Shown here: in pieces, positions 51,439-62,213 of the stretch | How positions within the stretch are numbered: the first letter of the stretch is position 1 | How the letters are laid out: every line of letters begins with the position of its first letter | NCBI RefSeq assembly: GCF_000426285.1 | Contig: NZ_AUFB01000005.1 | Span: 248,001-312,000, forward strand | Direction of reading: 5' to 3' | Source of the DNA: Rhizobium leucaenae USDA 9039 | Lineage (GTDB): Bacteria > Pseudomonadota > Alphaproteobacteria > Rhizobiales > Rhizobiaceae | DNA: 64,000 nt | Notes under the pieces: generated by a model | The model's input: only the letters and a program-made list of their open reading frames with translations | Database searches by the model: none | Told to the model about the DNA's origin: nothing | Position numbers and translations under genes: made by a program

Positions 51439-52407
51439 ATGAAAAAACTGATGGTCGCATTGATGGCAAGCGCAATGGCGTTGGCCGCAGCGCAGGCGGC
51501 AATGGCTGCCGACAAGGTGACGCTGCAGTTGAAATGGGTGGCGCAAGGTCAGTTCGGCGGTTATTTCGTCGCCAAGGACAAAGGCTTTTACAAGGAGGAA
51601 GGCCTCGACGTCGACATCAAGCCGGGCGGTCCGGATATCGCACCGGAACAGGTAATCGCCGGCGGCGGCGCCGATGTCATCGTCGACTGGATGGGTGGCG
51701 CTTTGGTCGCTCGCGAAAAAGGCGTGCCGCTGATCAACATCGCCCAGCCCTATGACAAGTCCGGCCTGGAACTGATCTGCCCGAAGGACGGTCCGGTGAA
51801 AACCGAAGCCGATTTCAAGGGCCATACGCTCGGCGTCTGGTTCTTCGGCAACGAATATCCCTTCTTTGCCTGGATGCATAAGATCGGCCTGAAGACCGAC
51901 GGCGGCAAGGATGGCGTCACCGTCCTGAAGCAGAGCTTCGACGTTCAGCCGCTCGTGCAGAAGCAGGCCGACTGCATTTCCGTCATGACCTATAACGAAT
52001 ACTGGCAGGCGGTCGATGCCGGCTTCAAGCCGGAAGATCTGATCGTCTTCAACTATAGCAAACTCGGCAACGACCTTCTGGAAGACGGCCTCTATGTCAA
52101 CGAGACCAAGCTGAAGGACGCGAAGTTCAAGGCCAACATGGTCAAGTTCGTCCGCGCTTCGATGAAGGGCTGGAAATACGCTGTCGAACATCCGGATGAA
52201 GCCGCCGAAATCGTCATGGATAATGGTGGCCAGGACGAAAACCATCAGAAGCGGATGATGGGCGAAGTCGCCAAGCTGATCGGCACCGGCAAGCTCGACG
52301 AGAAACTCTACGATCGCACCGTGGACGCCCTTCTCGACCAGAAGATCATCAACAAGAAGCCGACCGGCGCTTATACGCATGAGATCACCGACGCCGCGCT
52401 GAAATAG
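51439..52407 (+). CDS. ThiY/NMT1-like substrate-binding protein
   Basis: The 322-residue protein has a signal peptide (cleavage after AAMAA, about residue 23). It shows the NMT1/THI5-like pattern LQLKWVAQGQFGGYFVAKDK, YKEEGLDVDIKPGG, VIAGGGADVIVDWMGG and FFGNEYPFFAWM. This family binds pyrimidines or hydroxymethylpyrimidine, and some members bind riboflavin. With its place next to uracil-degrading genes, a pyrimidine ligand is likely. Confidence 0.9.
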   Translation: MKKLMVALMASAMALAAAQAAMAADKVTLQLKWVAQGQFGGYFVAKDKGFYKEEGLDVDIKPGGPDIAPEQVIAGGGADVIVDWMGGALVAREKGVPLINIAQPYDKSGLELICPKDGPVKTEADFKGHTLGVWFFGNEYPFFAWMHKIGLKTDGGKDGVTVLKQSFDVQPLVQKQADCISVMTYNEYWQAVDAGFKPEDLIVFNYSKLGNDLLEDGLYVNETKLKDAKFKANMVKFVRASMKGWKYAVEHPDEAAEIVMDNGGQDENHQKRMMGEVAKLIGTGKLDEKLYDRTVDALLDQKIINKKPTGAYTHEITDAALK

Positions 52408-52429
52408 GGCTGACGTCGAAAATCTGAGG

Positions 52430-52463
52430 AAACGCGCGGGGTTCACGCCTCGCGCGTTTTTTT
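52430..52463 (+). terminator. Terminator after the ThiY-like operon
   Basis: AACGCGCG (52431-52438) pairs with CGCGCGTT (52451-52458) followed by a run of Ts, 23 bases past the binding-protein stop. Confidence 0.88.
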
Positions 52464-52806
52464 CATTTTGTAACAGCGACGATAAAAGACTGGCTTTGTC
52501 GTGACGTTTGCCTGAAAAGCCATGCGTCGATCAAGCATGTGAATGCAGACATCACGAACGCGTAATTGATTTGCAATGCAACGCCCATTAGAATTGCGCG
52601 CGACGTCGAAATCATTTTCTCGTGATCTTGCGAAATTTGGAAATCGTTCCCACCTAATGGGACAAATTGAGGATGAGGGGCTTGCAGGCATGACAGACGG
52701 ATATTGATCCGCCGGAAAGAGCCGGCCCGCACGCATAGATCCTCCGTGCTCGCGACGGAAAACAGCGAGATCCCGTTACACAAAATACCGAACTGGAATT
52801 GAACGC
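52464..52806. other. Intergenic region upstream of the RND operon
   Basis: About 340 bases holding no supported gene. It should carry the promoter of the efflux operon. No linked repressor gene was seen nearby. Confidence 0.4.
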
Positions 52807-53997
52807 ATGGCCTTCACGCCGCATAGATTTCTGAGCACGACTGCAATGTTGCTTGTTCTCCTGACGGCGCCGGCCGCCCTTGCCGAAGAATCCACGGTCA
52901 CCGCGCCGAAGCAGAACCTGCCTGCGATCGTCATCACACAGGCCACGACACGCAAACTGACCGACAAGGTGGTCGCCACCGGCACCGTAAAGGCGGTAGA
53001 CGAGGTCTATATCCAACCGCAGGTCGACGGTCTGTCGATCCGTTCGCTCAATGCCGACGTTGGCGACAAGGTCGAGGCGAACAGTGTCCTTGCCACGCTG
53101 AATGACGATGCGCTGGTCCTCCAGAAGAGCCAGATGGAGGCGACGAAAGCCAAGGGCGAAGCAAGCCTTGCCCAGCTTCGCGCGCAGCTCAACGAGGCCC
53201 GCGCCAATGCGGAAGAGGCGGAATTGCAGCGCGTCCGCGCCGTCACCATGGGCGCCAAGGGCACCGTCTCGACCTCGTCGGTCGAGCAGGCGAATGCGGC
53301 GGCTGCCGCCAACAAGGCCCGCGTGGCATCGGCCGAACAGGCAATTGCCGTCGCCGAAGCCGATCTCAAGGTCACCGATAGCCAGATCGCCGATACGGAT
53401 CTGAAGCTCGCCCGCACCGGCGTCAAAACACCGGTCGCCGGCACTGTCGCCTCGCGTAACGCCCGCATGGGAGCCATTGCCAACGGCAGTGGGGACCCGC
53501 TCTTTACCATCATCCGCGACAGCGATCTGGAGCTGGTGGTCGATGTCTCCGAGAGCGACATCATGAAAATTTCCGTCGGTCAGAAGGCGTTGATTTCTCT
53601 TTCCGGCAGCCATGAAAAACTCACCGGATCCGTCCGCCTGGTTGCGCCGATCGTCGATGCGGTCACCCGTCTCGGCGCGGTGCACATCTCCATCGATGAT
53701 GATGAAAAGGCTCGTGCGGGCATGTATGGCAGCGCCGAGATCATCGTCCGAGAGACGCAAGGCATCTCGCTGCCGCTGACGGCAGTCAATAGCGACGAAA
53801 ATGGCTCTTCTGCCCGCAAGGTAGAGGGTGGCGTCGTCAAATTCGTCAATGTCCAGACCGGCATTCAGGACGGCGGTTACGTCGAGATCGTCAAGGGCCT
53901 GAAGGATGGTGACGAAGTCGTCGCCAAAGCCGGCGCCTATGTCCGCGACGGGGATCACATCACGCCCGTCAAAGAAGCTCCGCAAGCGTCCAACTGA
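52807..53997 (+). CDS. RND efflux periplasmic adaptor (membrane fusion protein)
   Basis: The 396-residue protein has a signal peptide (cleavage after PAALAE, about residue 27), a lipoyl-like barrel (VYIQPQVDGLSIRSL) and an alpha-helical hairpin rich in alanine and glutamate (residues about 100-190). A beta-barrel domain follows. It links the inner-membrane pump to an outer-membrane channel; no channel gene is next to it. Confidence 0.93.
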   Translation: MAFTPHRFLSTTAMLLVLLTAPAALAEESTVTAPKQNLPAIVITQATTRKLTDKVVATGTVKAVDEVYIQPQVDGLSIRSLNADVGDKVEANSVLATLNDDALVLQKSQMEATKAKGEASLAQLRAQLNEARANAEEAELQRVRAVTMGAKGTVSTSSVEQANAAAAANKARVASAEQAIAVAEADLKVTDSQIADTDLKLARTGVKTPVAGTVASRNARMGAIANGSGDPLFTIIRDSDLELVVDVSESDIMKISVGQKALISLSGSHEKLTGSVRLVAPIVDAVTRLGAVHISIDDDEKARAGMYGSAEIIVRETQGISLPLTAVNSDENGSSARKVEGGVVKFVNVQTGIQDGGYVEIVKGLKDGDEVVAKAGAYVRDGDHITPVKEAPQASN

Positions 53998-54011
53998 GCG
54001 AGAACGGCAAG

Positions 54012-57000
54012 ATGAACTTCTCCGCCTGGTCAATCCGAAATCCGGTCGCCCCGCTTCTGGCGTTTTTCCTGCTGATGGTGGTGGGCGCTCACGCCTTCTT
54101 CAATCTGCCGATCACCCGCTTCCCGAATATCGACGTGCCGGTCGTCAACGTGACCGTAACCCAAAGCGGCGCCTCGCCTGCCGAACTCGAAATGCAGGTG
54201 ACGAAGGAGATCGAAGATGCCGTCGCCAGCATCAACGGCATCGACGAGATCCAATCGACGGTCACCGACGGCCAGTCGCAGACCGTCGTGATCTTCCGCC
54301 TGGAAGTGCCGACGCAACAGGCCGTTCAGGACACGAAGGACGCGATCGACCGCATTCGCGGCACTCTGCCGTCAACCATCGACGAGCCGATCGTCTCCAA
54401 GGTGGATGTCGAAGGCCAGGCGATCCAGAGCTTCGCCGTGTCGTCGCCAAATATGTCGCTCGAAGAACTGTCCTGGTTCGTTGACGACACCGTCAAACGC
54501 GCACTGCAGGGTCAGGTCGGCATCGGCCGCGTCGACCGCTACGGCGGCGCCGACCGCGAAGTGCGCATCGAACTCGATCCGAACAAGCTGAACGCCTACG
54601 GCATCACCGCGCTTTCGGTGAGCCAGCAGTTGCGCGGCACCAATATCGATCTCGGTTCCGGCCGTGGCCAGGTGGCCGGCAGCGAACAGGCGATCCGCGT
54701 TCTCGGCGACGCCCGCGATGTCGCCCAACTCGCCGACACCACCATCGCGCTGACCAACGGCCGCTTCGTCAAGCTTTCCGATCTCGGCGTCATCAAGGAC
54801 ACCTATCAGGAACCGAAGTCCTTCTCACGGTTCAACAGCACGCCCGTCGTGACCTTCGGTGTGTTCCGCGCCAAGGGTGCAAGCGAAGTCTCCGTCGCCA
54901 AGACCGTAGCCGATACATTGGTCAAGGTGCGTGCCGAAAATCCGAACGTCTCGATCGAGATGATCGACGATGCGGTCTATTACACCTACGGCAACTACGA
55001 AGCGGCGATGCACACGCTGCTGGAAGGCGCGTTGCTGGCGGTTATCGTCGTTTTCCTCTTCCTCAAGAATTGGCGCGCGACGCTGATTTCGGCCGTCGCC
55101 CTGCCGCTTTCGGCAATCCCGACCTTCTGGATCATGAACCAGATCGGCTTCTCGCTGAACCTCGTCAGCTTCCTGGCACTGACGCTGGCGACCGGTATTC
55201 TCGTCGACGACGCCATCGTCGAAATCGAGAACATTGCCCGCCATATCAAAATGGGCAAGACGCCCTATCGCGCCGCGATCGATGCCGCCGACGAAATCGG
55301 CCTCGCCGTCATCGCGACGACCTTCACCATCATCGCCGTCTTCGTGCCCGTCTCCTTCATGCCGGGTATTCCGGGCCAATATTTCATCCAGTTCGGCCTG
55401 ACGGTCGCCTTCTCGGTGTTCTTCTCGCTGCTGGTCGCGCGCCTGATCACACCGATGATGGCCGCCTATTTCATGCGCGCCGAGGATGCTGTCGAGGACC
55501 ATCACGACAATGACGGCCGGTTCATGCGCGGCTATAGCTGGCTGGTGCGGATCACGACGAAGCGGTGGTACACGCGCTATCCGACGTTGCTTGCGGCCTT
55601 TGCATTCTCCGTCGCCTCCGTGTTTGCGCTGATCATGTTCGTGCCCGGCAGCTTCATCCCTCCGGACGATTCGTCCCGCATCGTGCTGTCGGCCGAACTG
55701 CCGCCGAATGCACGACTTGACGACACCGAGCAGGCAACCAACGAGATTTACAGGCGCGTCAAGGATATCGACGGCGTCGAGAATGTCTTCGTCCTCGGGG
55801 GTGCCTCGCCCAAGGGCGATCTGGAACTGCGCCGCGCCACGGTAACTCTGACGCTCGGCAAGCTCGACCAATCGCTCTCCAAAAAACTGGTCAACGATGT
55901 GCTGGGGTCGCTGCCGGTGATCGGTCCCTATCTGCCGAAGGTTACCGTCCATGGTCGCGAGCGTCCGCAATGGGACGTGGAAAAAGAAGTCTTCGCCAAA
56001 CTGCGCTCGATCCCCGACGTTCGCATCACCAAGCTCAACGATCGCGGCGACCGTGACCTGACCTACAACTTCCTCTCCCGCAACGAGAAGGATCTGAACG
56101 AAGCGGTCGGCACCCTCGAAGCCAAGTTGCGCACCGATCCGGCGCTTGCCAATGTCAGCGCCGACGGCGCCCTGCCCCGGCCCGAGCTGCAGATCTATCC
56201 GCGCAAGGACGAGGCTGCTCGCCTCGGCATTACGCCGCAGATGATTTCCGATACGGTGCGCGTCGCGACCATCGGCGATATCGACGCGTCGCTGGCCAAG
56301 ATCTCGCTCGATGACCGCCAGATTCCCATCCGCGTACAGGCTGCAATCGGCATGCGCCGCAACCTTGCGGCGATCCGGGCATTGCGCATCAAGACCGCCA
56401 CCGGCGCGACGGTGCCGATGTCCAGCGTCGCTGATATCGACTATTCGGAAGGCCTGTCTTCGATCAAGCGCAACAACCGCTACCGCGTCGTCGCCATCGG
56501 CGCCGATCTGCCGCAGGGCGTGGCGCTTGACACGGCGTCGAGCCATTTCCTCAGCATCGTCAACAGCGCCAAGATCCCCGCCACTGTCCATCTGGCTGAA
56601 AGCGGCGACACCAAGGTGCAGAAGGAAATGCAGCAAAGCTTCGGCAACGCCATGCTGCTGGGCCTTCTGCTGGTGCTGACCGTGTTGGTGTTGCTCTTCA
56701 AGGATGTGATCCAGCCTTTCACCATCCTGCTATCGCTGCCGCTGGCGATCGGTGGCGTGGCATTGGCGCTGATCCTGACCGGCAATGCCCTCTCCATGCC
56801 CGTCATGATCGGCATCTTGATGCTAATGGGCATCGTCACCAAGAACGCCATTCTGCTCGTCGATTTCGCCATCGAAATGATGCACCATGGCATGCCGCGG
56901 CTGGAGGCCGTAGTCGAGGCCGGTCGCAAGCGAGCGCGGCCGATCATCATGACGTCGATCGCCATGTCCGCCGGCATGTTGCCATCCGCGCTCGGCGTCG

Positions 57001-57338
57001 GTGAAGGCGGCTCGTTCCGCGCGCCCATGGCGATTGCGGTCATCGGCGGCATCATCGTCTCGACCGTCCTCAGCCTGGTGGTCGTGCCGTCCTTCTTCCT
57101 GATCATGGACGATCTGTCGCGCCTGCTTGCCTGGCTCTTCGGCCGTCTCGTCGGCAAGAAGGATGTGGACGATGAGGTTCTGACCAAGGAAAAGCTGGCG
57201 GCCGCCGTCAACGAAAATCGCAAGTCCCTCACGGCACTCGAAGAACGTCTCGACGCCGTGGAAAACAAGGACGTCCCACAGCACGGCAAACCAGCCAAGA
57301 CGAATATCTTGAAGCTGCCGCCGTTCGCCGCCGAATAG
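54012..57338 (+). CDS. RND multidrug/heavy-solute efflux pump
   Basis: The 1108-residue protein has the RND architecture: twelve helices, two large periplasmic loops and the proton-relay aspartates in TGILVDDAIVEIENI (about residue 405). Other marks are FLKNWRATLISAVALPLSAI and VGEGGSFRAPMAIAVIGGII. It is about 60 residues longer than AcrB-type pumps because of a charged, coiled-coil-like C-terminal tail (RKSLTALEERLDAVENK). The substrate is unknown. Confidence 0.95.
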   Translation: MNFSAWSIRNPVAPLLAFFLLMVVGAHAFFNLPITRFPNIDVPVVNVTVTQSGASPAELEMQVTKEIEDAVASINGIDEIQSTVTDGQSQTVVIFRLEVPTQQAVQDTKDAIDRIRGTLPSTIDEPIVSKVDVEGQAIQSFAVSSPNMSLEELSWFVDDTVKRALQGQVGIGRVDRYGGADREVRIELDPNKLNAYGITALSVSQQLRGTNIDLGSGRGQVAGSEQAIRVLGDARDVAQLADTTIALTNGRFVKLSDLGVIKDTYQEPKSFSRFNSTPVVTFGVFRAKGASEVSVAKTVADTLVKVRAENPNVSIEMIDDAVYYTYGNYEAAMHTLLEGALLAVIVVFLFLKNWRATLISAVALPLSAIPTFWIMNQIGFSLNLVSFLALTLATGILVDDAIVEIENIARHIKMGKTPYRAAIDAADEIGLAVIATTFTIIAVFVPVSFMPGIPGQYFIQFGLTVAFSVFFSLLVARLITPMMAAYFMRAEDAVEDHHDNDGRFMRGYSWLVRITTKRWYTRYPTLLAAFAFSVASVFALIMFVPGSFIPPDDSSRIVLSAELPPNARLDDTEQATNEIYRRVKDIDGVENVFVLGGASPKGDLELRRATVTLTLGKLDQSLSKKLVNDVLGSLPVIGPYLPKVTVHGRERPQWDVEKEVFAKLRSIPDVRITKLNDRGDRDLTYNFLSRNEKDLNEAVGTLEAKLRTDPALANVSADGALPRPELQIYPRKDEAARLGITPQMISDTVRVATIGDIDASLAKISLDDRQIPIRVQAAIGMRRNLAAIRALRIKTATGATVPMSSVADIDYSEGLSSIKRNNRYRVVAIGADLPQGVALDTASSHFLSIVNSAKIPATVHLAESGDTKVQKEMQQSFGNAMLLGLLLVLTVLVLLFKDVIQPFTILLSLPLAIGGVALALILTGNALSMPVMIGILMLMGIVTKNAILLVDFAIEMMHHGMPRLEAVVEAGRKRARPIIMTSIAMSAGMLPSALGVGEGGSFRAPMAIAVIGGIIVSTVLSLVVVPSFFLIMDDLSRLLAWLFGRLVGKKDVDDEVLTKEKLAAAVNENRKSLTALEERLDAVENKDVPQHGKPAKTNILKLPPFAAE

Positions 57339-57345
57339 AACGTCC

Positions 57346-57367
57346 CCTTCTCCCCTCGGGGAGAAGG
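57346..57367. repeat. Mosaic palindrome between RND and ureG
   Basis: CCTTCTCCCC (57346-57355) and GGGGAGAAGG (57358-57367) form a perfect palindrome of the same family as the repeats near 45 kb. It lies between two convergent stops and may act as terminator. Confidence 0.8.
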
Positions 57368-57371
57368 TTGC

Positions 57372-57983
57372 TCAAAGGCCGCCCTGTTCCTTTAGGAAGT
57401 CGACGATCGTTCCAACGCCATCGCCGCGTTTCATGTCGGAGAACACGAAGGGGCGGGCCTGGCGCATGCGGGTCGCGTCGCGATCCATGACATCGAGATC
57501 GACCTCCACGAAGGGCGCGAGGTCCTTCTTGTTGATGACGAGAAGGTCGGATTTGGTGATGCCCGGACCGCCCTTGCGCGGAATTTCCTCGCCCTGGCAG
57601 ACCGAGATCACATAGATCGTAATATCGGCGAGATCCGGAGAAAAAGTCGCCGCCAGATTATCGCCGCCGGATTCGATGAAGACGACGTCGAGATCGGGAA
57701 GCCGCTCGTTGAGGCCGGCAATGGCCTGCAGGTTGATCGTGGCATCTTCGCGAATGGCGGTATGTGGGCAGCCGCCGGTTTCGACACCGACGATGCGGTC
57801 CGACGTCAGCGCCTGCATGCGCACCAAAGCTTCAGCATCCTCGGTCGTGTAGATATCGTTGGTCACCACCGCGACGGAATAATCGTCACGCATTGCCTTG
57901 CAAAGCTTTTCGGTCAGCGCTGTCTTGCCAGAACCGACAGGCCCGCCGATACCGACGCGCAAAGGTCCATTTCTCGATTTCAT
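57372..57983 (-). CDS. ureG: Urease accessory GTPase UreG
   Basis: The 203-residue protein has the P-loop [46 protein letters not shown] with the nickel-binding CPH, and GTPase motif [11 protein letters not shown]. It supplies nickel insertion energy for urease maturation. ATG 57983 gives the family start. Confidence 0.95.
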   Translation of the reverse strand: MKSRNGPLRVGIGGPVGSGKTALTEKLCKAMRDDYSVAVVTNDIYTTEDAEALVRMQALTSDRIVGVETGGCPHTAIREDATINLQAIAGLNERLPDLDVVFIESGGDNLAATFSPDLADITIYVISVCQGEEIPRKGGPGITKSDLLVINKKDLAPFVEVDLDVMDRDATRMRQARPFVFSDMKRGDGVGTIVDFLKEQGGL

Positions 57984-58078
57984 GCTCGAAACTCCGATAA
58001 AAACATAGAATAGCGAGGCAGACGTGTCCCGCACAGCGGCGAATGACGTAGCTCAACCGCTATATTTGTTTGAGCTCT

Positions 58079-58765
58079 TCAGGATCGAAAGAGCCTCGTG
58101 CCCTGCGTCTCGTGACGAAGGCTCGCAATATCGGCCTGCACCGCCGCGGCACCGAGATCGTCGAGGCTCGATTGCGCAGCCCGCTTCGCGACCTCGGTGA
58201 TGACATGTTCCAGCCCCGCCAGGATTGCGACGCCATCCTTCTGTCCGGTCACCCCGAGCCGAATTCCAGCCGACAGCATCTGCGATGCCACCGCATGCAG
58301 GAAGGCAGCGAGCGCCTTTTCCCGGGAGATGCCATGCGCGCCAGCCACGGCGCCGACCGCTACCGGATAAGCCACTTTCGCAGGCAGCATGGAAAAGACC
58401 GGATGCGGCCAGGCATTGGCGGCAGAGAGGAAGGCTTCGCCGAGCAGCATGGCTTCCTGATGGCGCTCCTTTGAACCGGCCAGTGCTTCGGCAAGCTCGG
58501 CCGCCTCAGCCAGTCGCGCCGCATCCTCTGCCGCGCCATGCGCTTCTGCAAGCAAGACGGCATCGTTCCAGACCGAGCCATGACGGATCAGCACCGCGAT
58601 CCAATCCTTTAGGCTCGCGGTGTCCCGTACCAGGCCATCATGGACAGCACGTTCGAGACCGCCTGAATAGGCGAAGGAGCCGACGGGAAAAGCCGGCGAC
58701 AGCCAGGCCATCAGCCGCAGGAGCGCCTGCAGATCGCCATTTTCAGCCGCTGAAATCCCGCCCAT
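58079..58765 (-). CDS. ureF: Urease accessory protein UreF
   Basis: The 228-residue helical protein has [20 protein letters not shown] near its start and [16 protein letters not shown] in the middle, both typical of UreF. UreF with UreD/H controls the GTPase step of UreG. ATG 58765 directly follows ureE. Confidence 0.92.
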   Translation of the reverse strand: MGGISAAENGDLQALLRLMAWLSPAFPVGSFAYSGGLERAVHDGLVRDTASLKDWIAVLIRHGSVWNDAVLLAEAHGAAEDAARLAEAAELAEALAGSKERHQEAMLLGEAFLSAANAWPHPVFSMLPAKVAYPVAVGAVAGAHGISREKALAAFLHAVASQMLSAGIRLGVTGQKDGVAILAGLEHVITEVAKRAAQSSLDDLGAAAVQADIASLRHETQGTRLFRS

Positions 58766-58770
58766 CACGC

Positions 58771-59286
58771 TCAGTCGTGCGAATGATCGTGATGATCATG
58801 CCCGTGATCGTGGTCATGATGACGCCCATGATCGTGGCTGTGCGAATGGCCGCCATGCGTATGATAAGCGCCACGAGCCGGCTGAAAGGCTTCGCTGACT
58901 TCCGTCACCGTTGCGCCAAGGCCTTCGAGCATGGAGCGGATGACGTGGTCGCGCAGGATGAGGATGCGGTCTTCCTCGATCTGCGCCGAAAGGTGCCGGT
59001 TGCCGAGGTGCCAGGCGAGCTCGATCAGATGCCGGCGGTCGCGTGGCTTGATCTCGAACAGCTTTTCCGCCGCCGCGACGATTTCGATCAATTCTCCGTC
59101 TTCGCGCACCAGCAGATCGCCATTGGCAAACAGCACCGGCTCCTTCAGATCGAGCATGACCATCTCGCCATTTTCAAGATGCAGCAGTTTGCGGCGCAGA
59201 TGCCGAAGATCATGCGGCAGCACGACGCGATCGATCGGATTGGAGGATGGGGAGCCGGCCGGCAGATAGGAAGTGACGCGTAGCAT
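58771..59286 (-). CDS. ureE: Urease nickel chaperone UreE with histidine-rich tail
   Basis: The 171-residue protein has the UreE domain ([13 protein letters not shown], then [20 protein letters not shown]) and a C-terminal tail of repeated His/Asp (residues about 140-171, for example [15 protein letters not shown]) that would bind several nickel ions. It delivers nickel to the UreG complex. Confidence 0.95.
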   Translation of the reverse strand: MLRVTSYLPAGSPSSNPIDRVVLPHDLRHLRRKLLHLENGEMVMLDLKEPVLFANGDLLVREDGELIEIVAAAEKLFEIKPRDRRHLIELAWHLGNRHLSAQIEEDRILILRDHVIRSMLEGLGATVTEVSEAFQPARGAYHTHGGHSHSHDHGRHHDHDHGHDHHDHSHD

Positions 59287-59365
59287 GACATGTCCAATTC
59301 AAAGCTTTGTCAGAGCATGCAAAATAGCCGCTTTCCGCGCAAGGACCAGTGCCGGTTTCGCAGAG

Positions 59366-60225
59366 CTATATTCCATGGCCGTATCGATGCTGCTCCACAC
59401 AATCGGGCATCGCTTCCTGCTCTTCCTCGGCCGGGGAACGATGCCAGACATGATTCAGCCATTCGCTTTCATGGACGACGCGATTGCGGCCAAGGGCCTT
59501 GGCGAGATACAGCGCCTTGTCCGCGGCGGCATAGACCACCTCTTTCCTGCGCTCCCCCCAAATATCGGCGATCCCGGCGGAAATAGTGATCTTCACTGCA
59601 GCACCTTCGACGGCGATGGCGTGGTCGGCAATCTGCGTTTTCACCCCCTCGATGCGCGCGATGCGTTCGGCCAGATCACGGCCATGGACGATGGCGCCGA
59701 ACTCCTCGCCGCCGAGGCGGGCAATCACATCCCTGCCCTCGAAAATGCCGGAAAAGATCTGTGACACGGCGACGATGACGGCATCTCCCGAAGCGTGCCC
59801 ATAGCGGTCATTGATCGTCTTGAAGCGGTCGACATCGAAGATGACTAGCGACGCGTCGTCTTGCGCCTCTTCCAACGCCTCGGTAAAGGCGCGACGGTTC
59901 AGCAGTCCCGACAACATGTCGGTGCGGCTTAGCCGTTCGAATTCGGCGCGCGAGACGCGAGCTTATGAATGGCGTAACCCGCCAGCAGCGCCAGTGCGCC
60001 AGAGACGGTACCGCCGATGAACCAGGCGAGCAGGACACAGAGCCGGATCGCGTCGAGGATCGGCAATGGCAAGAGACCAAGCCACTCGAGCACAGGCAGC
60101 ATCACAAGAATGATGGCCACGGACAAGATGACCGCCAGAAAACTCATCTTTAGCGCGAAAATATATATCGTGCGACGCTGCTGAAAATTACCAAGTTCGG
60201 CCTGCAGCGAAATCCACCGTTTCAT
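59366..60225 (-). pseudogene. Diguanylate cyclase (GGDEF) split by a frameshift
   Basis: The upstream half (ATG 60225, strong GAGGAAGG site) has a cytosolic start and two membrane helices (MSFLAVILSVAIILVMLPVL; LCVLLAWFIGGTVSGALALL). The downstream half encodes a complete GGDEF domain (IFDVDRFKTINDRYGHASGD; ARLGGEEFGAIV). The frames disagree at a CG-repeat tract (59946-59952): restoring two bases or deleting two joins KLASR to AEFERLSRTD. An intact protein of about 285 residues is therefore implied. The gene sits between ureC and ureE and may be inactive or phase-variable. Confidence 0.78.
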
Positions 60226-60442
60226 GCGAATCACCTTCCTCAGCCCACGAATTCGATGATGTGGGATAGGGGCGAAGGCTCTTCCAGGCCTTTAACGCGA
60301 TCGTTAAAATGCCGGACACTTCTCAACTTATGAACTGTTAGAAATCGCCACCGAACCTCGTCTCACCTAAGGTGAGATTTCGATATAAACAACCGTCGGT
60401 GCAAGTCTCTGATTATGCTGCAATAGTTCGAAGAGCTTATGA
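60226..60442. other. Intergenic region before the cyclase gene
   Basis: About 215 bases without a gene. It contains the probable promoter of the diguanylate cyclase and perhaps of ureEFG, since a terminator separates it from ureC. Confidence 0.4.
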
Positions 60443-60466
60443 AAAACCCCTGAATCCAGGGGTTTT
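60443..60466. terminator. Terminator after ureC
   Basis: AAAACCCCTG (60443-60452) and CAGGGGTTTT (60457-60466) form a perfect 10-base stem with a four-base loop, 35 bases past the ureC stop. Confidence 0.92.
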
Positions 60467-60500
60467 GATGATCAATCGCGACGAAACGCGATACTTCCCA

Positions 60501-62213
60501 TTAAAACAGGAAATAACGCTGCGCCATCGGCAGCACGGTTGCCGGTTCGCAGGTCAGAAGCTCGCCATCGGCACGCACTTCGTAAGTCTCCGGATCGACT
60601 TCGATATGCGGCGTCAGACTATTGTGGACCATCGATGCCTTGGAAATACCGCCGCGGGTATTCCTGACGGCAACGAGGTTCTTGGCGACGCCGAGCCTGC
60701 CGGCAAGACCGGCGTCGAGCGAGGCCTGCGACACGAAGGTGACCGAGGAATTTGTCAGGCTCTTGCCGAAAGAGGCGAACATCGGGCGGTAATGCACCGG
60801 CTGCGGCGTCGGGATCGAGGCGTTCGGATCGCCCATGGGAGCGGCCGCAATCGAGCCGCCGAGCAGAACCATGTCCGGCTTCACGCCGAAAAAGGCCGGA
60901 TTCCAGATCACCAGGTCGGCGCGCTTGCCGACTTCGAGCGAACCGATCTCATGGCTGAGGCCATGGGCGATCGCCGGATTGATCGTGTATTTGGCGATAT
61001 AGCGTTTGACGCGGAAATTGTCGTTGTCTCCGGTTTCCTGGGCAAGACGGCCGCGCTGGCGCTTCATCTTGTCGGCAGTCTGCCAGGTGCGGATCGCCAC
61101 TTCGCCGACCCGGCCCATGGCCTGGCTGTCAGACGAAATGATCGAGAAGGCACCGATATCGTGAAGTATGTCTTCCGCGGCAATCGTCTCCCTGCGGATG
61201 CGGCTTTCGGCGAAAGCGATGTCTTCCGGGATCGATGGCGACAGGTGATGGCAGACCATCAACATGTCGAGATGTTCGGCAATCGTGTTAACCGTATAGG
61301 GGCGCGTTGGGTTGGTCGAAGATGGTATAACATTCGACTGTCCGCAGATCTTGATGATGTCAGGCGCATGGCCGCCGCCAGCCCCTTCGGTATGGAAAGC
61401 GTGGATGGTGCGGCCCTTGATGGCGCCGATCGTATCCTCGACGAAGCCGCTTTCATTCAACGTATCCGTGTGGATCATCACCTGCACATCATACGCATCG
61501 GCGACCGTCAGGCAGCAGTCGATGGCACCGGGCGTCGTCCCCCAATCTTCGTGCAGCTTCAGCGAGGTGGCGCCGGCAAGCACCATCTCCTCGAGCGCGC
61601 CGGGCAGCGAAGCATTGCCCTTGCCGGCAAAAGCGAGGTTCATCGGAAAGGCATCAGCAGCCTCGATCATGCGGGCAATATGCCAGGGGCCGGGCGTGCA
61701 GGTGGTGGCAAGGGTTCCGTGCGCCGGGCCGGTGCCGCCGCCGAGCATGGTCGTCAGCCCGCTCATCAGCGCCTCTTCGATCTGCTGCGGGCAGATGAAG
61801 TGGATATGGCTATCCATGCCGCCGGCCGTGACGATCTTGCCCTCGCCCGCGATTGCCTCCGTGCCCGGACCGACGATGATGTTGACGCCCGGCTGCATGT
61901 CCGGATTACCGGCTTTGCCGATGGCGACGATCCTGCCATCCTTGAGGCCGATATCAGCCTTGACGATTCCCCACGTATCGACGATCAGCGCGTTGGTGAT
62001 GACGGTATCGACGGCACCGTTCGCCCGCGTCACCTGGCTCTGCCCCATGCCGTCGCGAATGACCTTGCCGCCGCCGAACTTCACCTCCTCGCCATAGGTG
62101 GTGAAATCCTTCTCCACCTCGATGAAAAGTTCCGTATCCGCAAGCCGCACCTTGTCGCCGGTGGTCGGCCCGAACATGTTGGCATAGGCGGCGCGGGAAA
62201 TCTTATGGGGCAT
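60501..62213 (-). CDS. ureC: Urease catalytic subunit alpha
   Basis: The 570-residue protein has the full urease alpha pattern: [17 protein letters not shown], the nickel ligands in [14 protein letters not shown], the carbamylated lysine in [14 protein letters not shown] (about residue 220) and the flap histidine/cysteine [13 protein letters not shown]. It hydrolyses urea to ammonia and carbamate with UreA and UreB. Confidence 0.97.
   Translation of the reverse strand: MPHKISRAAYANMFGPTTGDKVRLADTELFIEVEKDFTTYGEEVKFGGGKVIRDGMGQSQVTRANGAVDTVITNALIVDTWGIVKADIGLKDGRIVAIGKAGNPDMQPGVNIIVGPGTEAIAGEGKIVTAGGMDSHIHFICPQQIEEALMSGLTTMLGGGTGPAHGTLATTCTPGPWHIARMIEAADAFPMNLAFAGKGNASLPGALEEMVLAGATSLKLHEDWGTTPGAIDCCLTVADAYDVQVMIHTDTLNESGFVEDTIGAIKGRTIHAFHTEGAGGGHAPDIIKICGQSNVIPSSTNPTRPYTVNTIAEHLDMLMVCHHLSPSIPEDIAFAESRIRRETIAAEDILHDIGAFSIISSDSQAMGRVGEVAIRTWQTADKMKRQRGRLAQETGDNDNFRVKRYIAKYTINPAIAHGLSHEIGSLEVGKRADLVIWNPAFFGVKPDMVLLGGSIAAAPMGDPNASIPTPQPVHYRPMFASFGKSLTNSSVTFVSQASLDAGLAGRLGVAKNLVAVRNTRGGISKASMVHNSLTPHIEVDPETYEVRADGELLTCEPATVLPMAQRYFLF

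Noticed and set aside
54825..56636. 603-codon minus-strand open frame opposite the RND pump
   Set aside because: Antisense shadow of an unambiguous RND protein with skewed composition.
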